NCBI GenBank assembly: GCA_030549335.1
Contig: JAUKPH010000022.1
Location: 2,852,001 to 2,916,000, forward strand
Reading direction: 5' to 3'
DNA length: 64,000 bases
From: Pontederia crassipes
Lineage: Eukaryota; Streptophyta; Magnoliopsida; Commelinales; Pontederiaceae
Shown: in pieces, positions 22,189-32,294 of the stretch
Position numbering within the stretch: position 1 is the stretch's first letter
Layout: each line of letters begins with the position of its first letter
Program-made: the position numbers and the translations under genes
The notes under the pieces: model-generated
Seen by the model: the letters and a program-made list of their open reading frames with translations, nothing else
The model's database searches: none
Told to the model about the DNA's origin: nothing

Positions 22189-23089
22189 CCCAATAGTAAT
22201 CTTTCAAGTCATGAAAGAATTTATTTCTTTGCTGATATGTGTAGTCAGGGGGAACAATTCCACATGCAAGGTAATTGACAAAGTCAGCATACCAGGGAAC
22301 TTGATTAATTGCCATTGCCACAGCCATCAAACTATCATCAGGAAATGCATCATTGATAGGAAGTGTAAAGGATTCCTGGTATCCTTCCATTCTTGATAGA
22401 TGATCAGCTACTAGATTTTCACTTCCCCTTTTGTCCTTGATTTCAACATCAAATTCTTGAAGCAATAAGATCCACCTGATTAGCCTTGGCTTGGATTCCT
22501 TCTTGTTGATCAAGTGCCTCACAGCTTGGTGGTCTGTGAATACAATGACTTTGGATCCCACCAAGTAGGGTCTGAATTTGTCAAATGCATACACCACAGC
22601 AAGGAGTTCCTTTTCAGTAGTTGCATAATTGATTTGAGCTTCATCTAGAGTCTTGCTTGTATAGCATATGACATAGTGTCTTTTCTCCCTGGTTTGTCCT
22701 AAGACTGCCCCTACAGCCTGGTCTGAAGCATCACACATAATTTCAAAAGGAAGGGTCCAATCAGGTGGCTGCACTATATGGGCTGAGGTGAGGGCTTCTT
22801 TCAACTTCTTGAATGCCTTCATACACTCTTCATCAAAATGAAACTCAACATCCTTGGCCAGCAACTTGGTGAGGGGCCTAGTTATCATGGAAAAATCTTT
22901 AATAAACCTCCTGTAGAAGCCTGCATGCCCCAAAAAGCTCCTAATTGCCTTGACATTTGTGGGTGGTGGTAGCCTTTCAATTACCTCAATTTTTGCCTTG
23001 TCCACTTCAATGCCTTTGCTTGAGACCACATGTCCTAAGACAACCCCTTCTTGGACCATAAAATGACACTTCTCCCAATTGAGGATCAA
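22157..23089 (-). pseudogene. Athila B RT thumb and RNase H region
   Basis: On the minus strand the frame shows the connection motif [14 protein letters not shown], then [38 protein letters not shown] and [14 protein letters not shown], ending with [13 protein letters not shown]. These are the standard RNase H blocks, closely matching Athila A at 15020-15711. The segment leads directly into the integrase. Confidence 0.88.
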
Positions 23090-24086
23090 GTTGGACTCTA
23101 CATCTTTGTAGCACCTTGGTCAAATTTTCTAGGCAAGCATCAAATGAGTCTCCATATACTGAAAAGTCATCCATGAAGACCTCCATAATTTCTTCAATGA
23201 AGTCTGAAAAGATAGACATCATACACTTTTGGAAGGTGGCAGGAGCATTGCATAAGCCAAAGGGCATTCTCCTATAGGAAAAAGTCCCATATGGACAAGT
23301 AAATGTAGTCTTGTGTTGATCTTGAGGGTGAATTGGAATTTGCAAGAAACCTAAGTACCCATCAAGATAACAGAAATGTGAATGCCTAGCCAACCTCTCC
23401 AACATCTGATCAATGAATGGCAAAAGAAAATGGTCCTTTCATGTGGCATTGTTTAACTTTCTGAAGTCAATGCACATCCTCCAACTTGTAATGGTCTTTG
23501 TGGATATCAACTCATCTGAATCTGACTTCACCACTATGATTCCTCCCTTCTTTGGCACAACCTGCACTGGACTAACCCACTCACTATCTGAAATGGAGTA
23601 TATGATTCCTGCATTCAGTAGCTTCAATACTTCTTTCTTGACTACTTCTTTCATGGTTGGGTTGAGTATCCTTTGACATTCAATGGAGGGCTTGTAGTTG
23701 TCCTCTATAGGGATCCTATGCATGCAAATGGAGGGATTAATACCCTTGATGTCTTCAATTGAGTAGCCTATCTCCTCCCTATACAGTTTCAACCTCTTCA
23801 GCAGCTCTTCAACCTGATCCCGGGGTAAATTAGCATTAATGATAACAGGAAAAGTTGAATTCTCTCCCAAGAATTCATATTTCAGATTGCTAGGAAGAGG
23901 CTTGAGTTCCAAATTGGAATTGACTTGAGCTGATTTGCCTTGGACTTCAGCAGTGATAACTTGTTGTAACTCCCCTTGAATTCCTGCATTTTCCACTGAT
24001 ATTGAAGAGTTCAGCACTAATTTGTATGCCAAAGCCTCTAGATCTTCCAATTCTCTCAAACGGTCAACCATTAGACACCTTTGCAA
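23007..24086 (-). pseudogene. Athila B reverse transcriptase region
   Basis: Blocks visible on the minus strand are WVSPVQVVPKKGG, SWRMCIDFRKLNNAT, MPFIDQMLERLARH, MPFGLCNAPATFQKCMMSIF and EVFMDDFSVYG. They match Athila A closely. The region is broken but clearly RT. Confidence 0.87.
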
Positions 24087-24185
24087 TGGATCTTCAATAG
24101 GAATTATAGTTGAAACTTACTCCACCACTTGATCCAATTGCCCATCTTCAAAATCATTTTCTAGAAAACTTGGCCTACTGATAAC

Positions 24186-24700
24186 TTATGCCAAATTGAA
24201 TTCAATCTTCTCTTCTCCAATTTGGAAGGTCAATCTCCCTTCCTTAACATTAATTACAGCCCTTGCAGTAGCTAGAAAAGGCCTCCCAAGGAGAATGGGG
24301 GTATTCACATCTTCATCCATATCCAATACAACAAAATCAACTAGAATATAGTATTTACCAACTTTGAGGGGTATGTCCTCAATGATCCCATGTGGATATT
24401 TGATGGATCTGTCTGCCAGCTGAAGGGACATATTTGTTGGCTTCAAATGTCCAACTTCAAGTTTCCTGCACAATGATAAGGGTATGACACTCACAGAAGC
24501 TCCCAAGTCATACATGGCTCTTTGGATTTTCCTATTTCCTATCTCACGTGGAATTGAGAAGCTCTATGGATCCTTGAGCTTAGGAGGCAACTTATTTTGG
24601 ATAATTGCAGAAGCCTCTTCAGTCAATGCAATTGTCTCATGCTCCAACACTCTTCTCTTCTTGGTCAGAATTTTCTTGAGGAACTTGGCATAAGAGGGCA
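24186..24700 (-). pseudogene. Athila B protease region
   Basis: DLGASVSVIPLSLCRKL (active site) and TPILLGRPFLATARAVINV about 80 residues later identify the Athila aspartic protease. The preceding LTEEASAIIQNKLPPKLKDP stretch is the same linker as in Athila A. Confidence 0.86.
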
Positions 24701-26486
24701 TTTCTTGAATGGCTTCAACAAAAGGCACATTAATATATAGCTTCTTCAAGATTTTCAAAAACTTCCCATATTGTTGGTCCTGCCTTGCCTTGATTAGCCT
24801 TTGAGGGAAGGGTACCTTGTCAAAAACCCTTGTATTTGCTTCAATCTGAGGGCTTGAATTCCTGATTTCCTCACTTGGCTGTTCACTTGGCTTTTCAGCA
24901 ACTCTTGAGTCTGAATTGACTTGATTTTCATCAACTTTCTTCATTGGTTCCTCCACCATCTTTCCACTCCTGAGCTGGATGGCCTTTGCTTGCTCCTTTG
25001 GATTCACTTCTGGTTGTCCAGGAAAGAATAAGGGAGGTCTAGTGGATGTACTAGCCTGTTGAGCAATTTGGCTTTCCAACAATTTCTGATTTGCATTCAT
25101 GGCATCCAATCTAGAATTGATCTTCAATATCTCCTCTCCTTGGCTGTCCTGCTTCTTCAGAATTTGTTGGAGCATCTCTTTCATTTCATTTTGAAATTAA
25201 GGTGCTTGGACTTGTGGTGGTGGCTCATATGGATTCCTTTGAATTGGTGCATTTTGGCCTTGATTTCCATAAGGTGGTGGCTGATTCCTTGGCCGGATTT
25301 TGGGCTGCCAATTTGACTTATGCATAGGAGCCCCTTGATAGTTATTGACCTTGTAAGAAAAGTATGGATGATTCCTGTTTTCTAGAGTGTAGAATTCAGT
25401 AGGAGGTTTAATTCCATAATTGCCCACAACATTGATTTGATCCACTATTTTCTCCACTTGTTGCATAATCAAATTGCAATTTTCTGACACATGGCCTTGA
25501 TTCCCACATAAACAATACCTTGTTTCAGGATTGGAAGCCCTATTGCCATTGGGAGTTAAGTTCAATCTCTCCAAAGTCTTGTACAACACCTCTTCAAATT
25601 GGGATGACAATTGGTTCACTGAATTATCCATAGGAGGCCTTCTGGTCCTATCACGTGTGAGGAAGTGATGGTTCTTTGCAATGTTCTCTATCAGTTGGTC
25701 GGCCTCATCTATATTCTTGGATGCAAAGATACCTCCTGCTGCGGTGTCCAAGGCCACCTTGCTAGGGTAGTTCAATCCCTTATGAAAATAGTTGACTAAT
25801 TGCCACTTTTCAAATCCATGGTGGGGACATGCCCTTAATAATCCTTGAAGCCTTTGCCAATCCTCACAAATGTTTTCTTGGTCCAACTGATAGAACCTCA
25901 CTATTTGATCCCTGAAGTTACTAGTTTTTGAAGGAGGAAAGAATTCTGAAAGGAACAATTGAACAATTGATTCCCAAGTGTCTACCTCTTCAGGATTCAA
26001 TCCTTTATACCATGTCTTGGCCTTGTCCTTGAGTGAGAAGGGAAACAATCTCATATATATTGCATTCATGGGGATATTATTGAAGTTCACATTGCTGCAT
26101 ATCTCCTTGAAATTGTCCAAATGACAAGCTGGATCTTCAGTCCCAAGTCCAGAAAATTGACTTTGCCTAATCATTGAAATCAAGGCTGGATTAACTTCAA
26201 AGTTTGCCACAGGTGCTAAGGCTCCTCCCCCTGGTTGATTCCTTGCATTGCTTGGTGAATATCAGTCCCTAAGAGTTCTAGGAGCTGCCATATTCTGATT
26301 TACAACTTCTTCAAATTCAAGGTTGTGTGCCTCTTCCTCTTCTTCTTCAAATATCCTTCTCCTTGCCTCAAGCCTTTGCAATCTCCTTCTTCTTAGAAAT
26401 CTTCTTTCAGGCTCAGGATCTGATTGGTAATGTTCCTCTTGATGGTCCAAGTCCTGCTTAAAGAGATTCAGAAGTATCAAATTCAA
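24564..26486 (-). pseudogene. Athila B gag region
   Basis: The N-terminus is charged (DPEPERRFLRRRRLQRLEA and a Glu run). The capsid core shows MRLFPFSLKDKAKTWYKGL and SEFFPPSKTSNFRDQI, with LIENIAKNHHFLT further on. The zinc knuckle is CLCGNQGHVSENC near 25490-25530. The C-terminal linker has PFPQRLIKARQDQQYGKFL. The domain order is identical to Athila A. The gag start follows a run of about 150 bp of leader after the primer site. Confidence 0.87.
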
Positions 26487-26611
26487 GAAAGAAATGAAAA
26501 CTAGACAAAAGTGAAAAGTAAAAAATGATAACTTGCAAAAACTAAAAATTGGCCTAATAAATAAACTAAAAACTAATCTAAACTATCTAAGTTAGCCTAA
26601 TTGACCTCAAA

Positions 26612-26629
26612 TCCCCGGCAACGGCGCCA
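26612..26629 (-). promoter_or_regulatory. Athila B primer binding site (tRNA-Asp)
   Basis: On the minus strand TGGCGCCGTTGCCGGGGA starts six bases inside the 5' LTR. It is the classical Athila tRNA-Asp primer site. Confidence 0.92.
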
Positions 26630-26635
26630 AAAACT

Positions 26636-29600
26636 TGATAGTGATATTTGGGTGTTTGAGTGATAACTTGCTGAAATTAAGAAAAGGGTCAATTTTTCAT
26701 TTTTTTTGTCTCCCAACTCACTAGCTGCAAGTGTACAGGTAAGTTGTAGTAGACTCAGATTGTCATATCCACAAAGATTTGAAGTCCTAAACTACCTAAA
26801 AATAGTTTAGATTAATCCTAAGTAAGGTGGCAAAAATAGATTTTTAATTGGAAGTGAAAACAGTTTTTTAACAAGTGCAGAATGATAACAGATTTTGGGA
26901 TTTTGAAAATGTTTGCAAAACTGAATTATAAATGCTAAATTAATGGCTAGAAAGGTTTAACTATCAATGAGGAAGGTTCTTCTAGGATTTGGGGTTCATC
27001 TAAATTAGTTAAGGATGGAATGGATCAAGTTATCATTAAATGTCCAACTTTGATTCAATCATGAAAATGACTGTTCCCACAGCTCAATTGGCATCTAACT
27101 AAGCAACATATTGTCATATACTTGTTAGCTAGATTGAATCAATAGAAGTTATCATTCAGTCAATGGGGAGTTCATTGCCGATTTTTTTTTCAATTCAAAG
27201 AAATTCTGCAATGATAACTTGTGATTGCATTCATAAAAAGATGGAATCATTCCAATCAATCAAACCAGGATGAAATCTACTCAAATATGGTGCTTGTGCT
27301 CCTTGATTCATCTCTGAATTCCAGGGGGATTTAAATTCAACCTCTCGGTTGCAAAATGAAATGAAATCCACACAAACACAATTCAATTGGAAATGCAAAG
27401 CATATAACCACAGGAATTCATAATTGCCATTGCTCCTTGGCCTATCTCTAGATCTCAAGGATGACCTAATGACTACTTCTCAGCAGTGGATTAAGTTGAG
27501 GCTTAACAATGGAAATCAGAATTTAAATAGAAATTAGAAAATAGGATTCTGCAATTCAGAAAAATCAGCAACAAGACCCTTAGAATTCAGGCTTGCCAAA
27601 TGCCTCTTGATCCATCTCTGGACTGCAAAAGATTCCCATAGTACACCTCTCGATGATTTGATGAAATAAGGATGCTCACTTGGTAAATCAGATTCTAACC
27701 AGAAGAAAAATCAGAAGAACAGATTTTTGAATAAATTCAGAAATCAGATTATGAAAAAACAGAATTGAACCTTAAGTTGTCAAACATCTTAATCCATTTT
27801 TGAATAAGATTAGAGTGAATACTAGCCTCTCAGCTATTCAATTAATCCAATCCTTAATGACAAACAGATTCAACAGTTCAAAAAATTCAGGTTCAGGAAA
27901 TTCAGAAAACCAGAAACCAGGAAATCAGTATTTCAGAAATCAGAATTTTAAATCAATGGAAATCTAATTTATCAACTGATTCTTGACCCATTTCTGGACT
28001 GCAAGACATTGCTAAAATTCACTTATCAATGATTGGAAGAAATCAGGGGACTCAATTGGTAAAACAGATTTCAATAAGAAATCAGAAAAATCAGAATTCA
28101 GGTTTTCATTTTAGAAATCAGTGGAACAATCTGATTTGAGTCAAATGATTGTCCAAACATCTTGATTAATTCCTGAACAAGATAGGAACATTAGCAACTT
28201 TCCAAGGACTCAAATAATCATATTGTGAGTGAAGAATAGATTCAACAACCACATAAATCAGATTCAGATTTAGAAATTCAGGAAACTAGGAAATCAGAGT
28301 TCAGAAATCAAGTTTGCAATAAAATTAAATCCAGAAATATGATATTATCTCATAATTCATTCCTGAAAGATGTTTAGATCAAATAAGACTTCTCAGTCAT
28401 CAATTACACATGGATCTAATGACAACATAGCATAAATTAATGTATAACATTTCTGAAATCTGAAATCAGGATTAATTTCAGTGCAGGATTATAAATCAGT
28501 TCATATCCATCCAAAACTAATCTAAACTACTATCCTATCCTAGAAGAAATGGAGTTTAGCTCCTCATAATTACAAAGCTTGACATCAATTGGAAGGAGAA
28601 ACAGATACAAATCATATTGATGCTTGAAGACTCTCGGCCAGCAGCAACAGGTCCAGCCATAGCAGCTCCTTTCCTCTTCCAAACCCTTGAATGTCCAGCC
28701 CCCCTCTCTCCTCCAGAAATTCCACCTTTTATATGAATCCTCTCCACCCTTGGATCAGTATCAGAATGTTCTTTATCCTTTGATTGCAGCCATGTGTCCT
28801 GGTCCTGGAAGAATCTGCACTGCTGTAGACAGCTTTTGGTGCAGGAAATCAGTGGTCCCCCACCTTTTTCTACTTTTTGGCCATCTTTTCTTCCTGCTAT
28901 AAACCCCAAAACAGCAAGTATCAAAGCCCTTGAATGGTGTTTTGACAAATAAAGATTAGGTTAATGCTGGTAACTAGTTCAAATATCAAATGGGATTATG
29001 TGTTGTGCAGGAATGAAGACTTATATCGATATAAATGAATTTAAGGGCCCGGAATGATAACTTGTCACAAATCATGGAAATTATCCAAATGCAAGTGGTT
29101 CAAAGCATTAGAAGCATCAAATGGACTAGAGTAACAAGTGAGTGCATTCAGAAATCAAATCTGAATGAGATTCCTAAGAAGTGATAACTTAGGTGCCCAA
29201 AAATGATAACTTATATGACTTAAAAACGATAACTTGTGATAACTTGAGTTGTGGTTATCCAAATGTGATGAAATTTAACCAGCAATGAGTTAAAACAATA
29301 ACAAGATGATTGCTTAAGGTCCCTGTGCAGAATTAATCATTTTGCATGTCAAAATATTAGAATTGCCCTTTAACAATAACTTGGCACTTGAAAAACGATA
29401 ACTTGTTCAAATGGGCTTAAAACTTTGCACAAGTTGAGATGTGATGATTTATACATGATAATGATGGATTTAGGGCAAGAAAATCATTGAAAATCAGTTC
29501 ATTCAAAATAATGATAACTTGACATATGAGAATGATAACTTGTCCTCAAAATGATAACTCGGCATAGAATTTAAATATTAATGGATTTTGGCATTTCAGA

Positions 29601-29764
29601 ACCTCTATGACATGGAATTAAGTATAAAATGAGGAATATCAACTAGTTATCACAATGTATGCATTCCAAGTATAATTGGCCCAAAAATAGGCAAAAGTGG
29701 GACTCGATATGTATGAATTGCATCTAAAATGTGCTAGAAACATATAGTGATAAGCTAGTGATCA
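26636..29764 (-). repeat. Athila B 5' LTR
   Basis: It spans 3129 bp and is nearly the same as the 3' LTR at 16051-19222. A segment of about 40 bp near 27139 accounts for much of the length difference. Its outer end borders the aaggg target duplication in Athila A. Confidence 0.94.
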
Positions 29765-29890
29765 AAGGGCAGGCTCAATTTCTAGGAGGAATGAAATGCC
29801 ACAAAATGGAATCCTAGAAGTTAAAATTTTTGATGTTTGGGGCATTGATTACATGGGACCCTTCCCTACTCCTTTGGATACAAATTCATA

Positions 29891-30734
29891 TTGTTGGCTG
29901 CTGATTATGTGTCCAAGTGGATAGAAGCCATTCCCACAATAGTTGCTGATTCCAGGGCTGTTATCAAGTTGTTCAAGGATGTAATCTTCCCAAGATTTGG
30001 AACTCCAAGGGTGGTTATCAGTGATGGAGGTAGCCACTTCATTGAAAAATGTTTTGAGAACCTTCTAAACAAATATGGAGTCAAGCACAAGGTCTCAACA
30101 ACATATCACCCTCAAACAAATGGTCAAGAAGAAATTTCAAATAGGGAAATCAAGGCCATATTGGAGAAAACAATATCCTTGACAAGAAAAGATTGGAGTT
30201 TGAGGCTAAATGAGACACTTTGGGCATATAAGATAGCCTATAAAACCCCTATAGGCACCTCCCCTTACAAATTGGTTTATGGAAAGATATGTCATCTACC
30301 AATTGAGTTGAAGCATAAAGCATATTGGGCAGTGAAGGCACTCAATTTTGATATGCAAGCATGTGGACAAAAGAGGCTTCTACAAAGGATGAATTGGATG
30401 AAATTAGGCTAAATGCCTACCATAATTCAGAATTCTACAAGGAGGGGACCAAGAGGTGGCATGACGGCAGAATCCTGAAGAAAAATTCAAGGTTGGAGAC
30501 TTAGTATTGTTGTTTAATTCAAGGTTGAAGTTATTCCCTAGAAAGTTGAAATCAAGGTGGAGTGGACCCTTCAAAGTCCACAAAGTTTATCCTTATGGAT
30601 CTGTGGACCTTCTGAATGATAAAGATGACATATTCAAGGTCAATGGACAGAGGTTGAAGCCATATAATCCCACAGCCCAAGATTCAGCTAAGGAGGTGTT
30701 GAAATTGCAAGACTTACCAATTTTGCCTAGCTGA
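29891..30734 (+). pseudogene. Athila A integrase core and C-terminal region
   Basis: Continuation of the Athila A integrase beyond the B insertion. [10 protein letters not shown] is followed by [17 protein letters not shown] (second catalytic Asp), [20 protein letters not shown] (catalytic Glu) and the C-terminal RWSGPFKVHKVYPYGSVDLL. Sequence is close to Athila B at 20998-22188. It is part of a fossil element split by an insertion. Confidence 0.88.
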
Positions 30735-30781
30735 ATTCCATTGGAACAATGTCTAGCCTAAGATATTAAAGTAGGGCACTT

Positions 30782-30799
30782 CTTGGGAGGTAACCCAAG
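30782..30799 (+). other. Conserved hairpin downstream of Athila A integrase
   Basis: CTTGGGAGGTAACCCAAG forms a 6-bp stem and 6-nt loop, 48 bp after the integrase region ends. It is the same position and sequence as in Athila B. Confidence 0.6.
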
Positions 30800-31225
30800 T
30801 CATTTTACACTTAATTTTTCTATTTTGCAGGAATAAAGAAGGGAGAAATCAAATCCATCCACAAATTGACAAGAAGGGAGTACCCCTACCCTTACTTTTA
30901 ATTTTTCTCACTGAAATCCTATTGATAACTGATATTATCATTTCTAAATCATCATGCATATCAGTTGTCCCAATCCACCTAAGCTGAATTTCAGTGCAGA
31001 TTTAATGAATCCCATTGCATTGTTGACTTGTGCATCTAAAAATCTGATATTGAATACCCCACTGATATCTCTTATTTCTCTGCAGTATTAGATGCAATTC
31101 ATGAAGAATGGAACACCTGAAGACTTAGATTGAGATGCAAGAACCATTGGAAGGGATCAAATGCATAATTCCATATATTTCATACCCTCCCAACCCTCTC
31201 CCTTGCCTTAACTTTCCAACACTGT

Positions 31226-31317
31226 GGACAGTGTTGAAGCTAAGCTTGGGGGAGGAAACCTAGTGCTTTTCGGACAGTGTTGAAGCTAAGCTTGGGGGAG
31301 GAAACCTAGTGCTTTTC
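31226..31317 (+). repeat. 46-bp perfect tandem duplication with internal polypurine motif
   Basis: Two identical 46-bp units (31226-31271 and 31272-31317) each contain GCTAAGCTTGGGGGAGGAAA, almost the same as the LTR-proximal polypurine tract. The first unit follows the inverted repeat AACACTGT-GG-ACAGTGTT. Athila B has a single copy. Confidence 0.85.
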
Positions 31318-31363
31318 TAACCCTTACACCATGTTTTCAATTGATTTTAATGTCCATATATCA

Positions 31364-31445
31364 TTTATCACCAGGTTATCAGTAAGTTTTGCAAGTTATC
31401 ATTGGTTATCACCCGATTATCACAAGTTATCAGTAGTTATCACTA
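31364..31445 (+). repeat. TTATCA motif cluster
   Basis: About seven TTATCA cores, most as AGTTATCA or GGTTATCA, lie within roughly 80 bp just downstream of the internal polypurine motif. The complementary cluster in Athila B lies at about 20316-20385. Confidence 0.7.
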
Positions 31446-32275
31446 ATCGAGTTCAATTCAATTCTCTCATTCATTCTAACTCTGAAATGGGTAAAATACT
31501 TCATTATGACAGTTGGTACACTCCAATTCCAAGTGACCAACTTGGCCATTAGTCTTGTTGCTTTAATTGGCTATTCAATTCAGATGCACTTGAATAAATT
31601 TTCAGCTGAAAGTTTTTTTCTTTTTGTGGGTCACACTAGCTGATACTTATGGATTGAATTAGTAATATCAGATGTCTAGAAGGGAGTCAAGGCTCTTGCT
31701 GCCATGTTAAATAGGAAAACTTGACTTTTTGGACAAAAGAATCTAAACTATACTTGAGTTTGAACTATTGCTCTCTTCATGAACAGGATAGAAAAAGAAG
31801 AATGGAGAAAAGAAAAAAGTGAAAAGTTGCATTTTGCATTGCATGCATGCATAAATAAAGAGAGTGAAATTTCAAAAAGGAACCTCTCCTGAATAAAGTT
31901 AGGATTTTTATCCTATGACCAGCATGAATAAAAATCTGGCCTTGACCTGTTTACTTGCATTTCATGAATAAAAGTCAGGTGTTAAACTTGTTTAAGCAAT
32001 GAAAATCTGTTCATGAAGGGATTCGTAGTTCAACCTTGTAGTAAAGTTGACAATTCCTATAATTCAAACATGTTATTGCTAGTACTTCTTTCATGGCTTA
32101 AATTTGCTTTAGCCTCTGTGATTCCCTAGCTAGAAATTGAGTTTTTGGAAAGAATGAAGTGTTGGCAAAGTGGGGAACTCATTGGATTCGATTCAGTTGA
32201 CTTTTACTTCATTTGTGGACTTTTAACTCAAGTTTGTCCTTAATTTCTGAATGTTTTGCTTGAGGACAAGAAAAA

Positions 32276-32294
32276 GGCTAAGCTTGGGGGAGTT
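32276..32294 (+). promoter_or_regulatory. Athila A polypurine tract
   Basis: GGCTAAGCTTGGGGGAGTT immediately precedes the 3' LTR, identical to element B. Confidence 0.86.

Larger units (their letters stand above)
16051..29764 (-). mobile_element. Athila B, inserted antisense in Athila A
   Basis: Both LTRs are present (5' LTR 26636-29764, 3' LTR 16051-19222), with TGATCA/CTATCA-type ends and the 5-bp target duplication aaggg at 16046-16050 and 29765-29769. Internal order on the minus strand is tRNA-Asp primer site, gag, protease, RT, RNase H, integrase, untranslated 3' part and polypurine tract. Total length is 13.7 kb. The LTRs are very similar by eye, apart from one indel of about 40 bp, so insertion is recent on the scale of this window and necessarily later than Athila A. 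The copy is broken in a few places. It carries an RTE-type insertion at 19744-19961. Confidence 0.95.
30735..32275 (+). other. Athila A untranslated 3' region (no envelope frame)
   Basis: About 1.54 kb with no envelope-like frame. It contains the conserved hairpin (30782-30799), a 46-bp tandem duplication carrying an internal polypurine-like motif (31226-31317), and a TTATCA cluster (about 31364-31445). Elsewhere I see only AT-rich sequence similar to Athila B. Confidence 0.7.
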
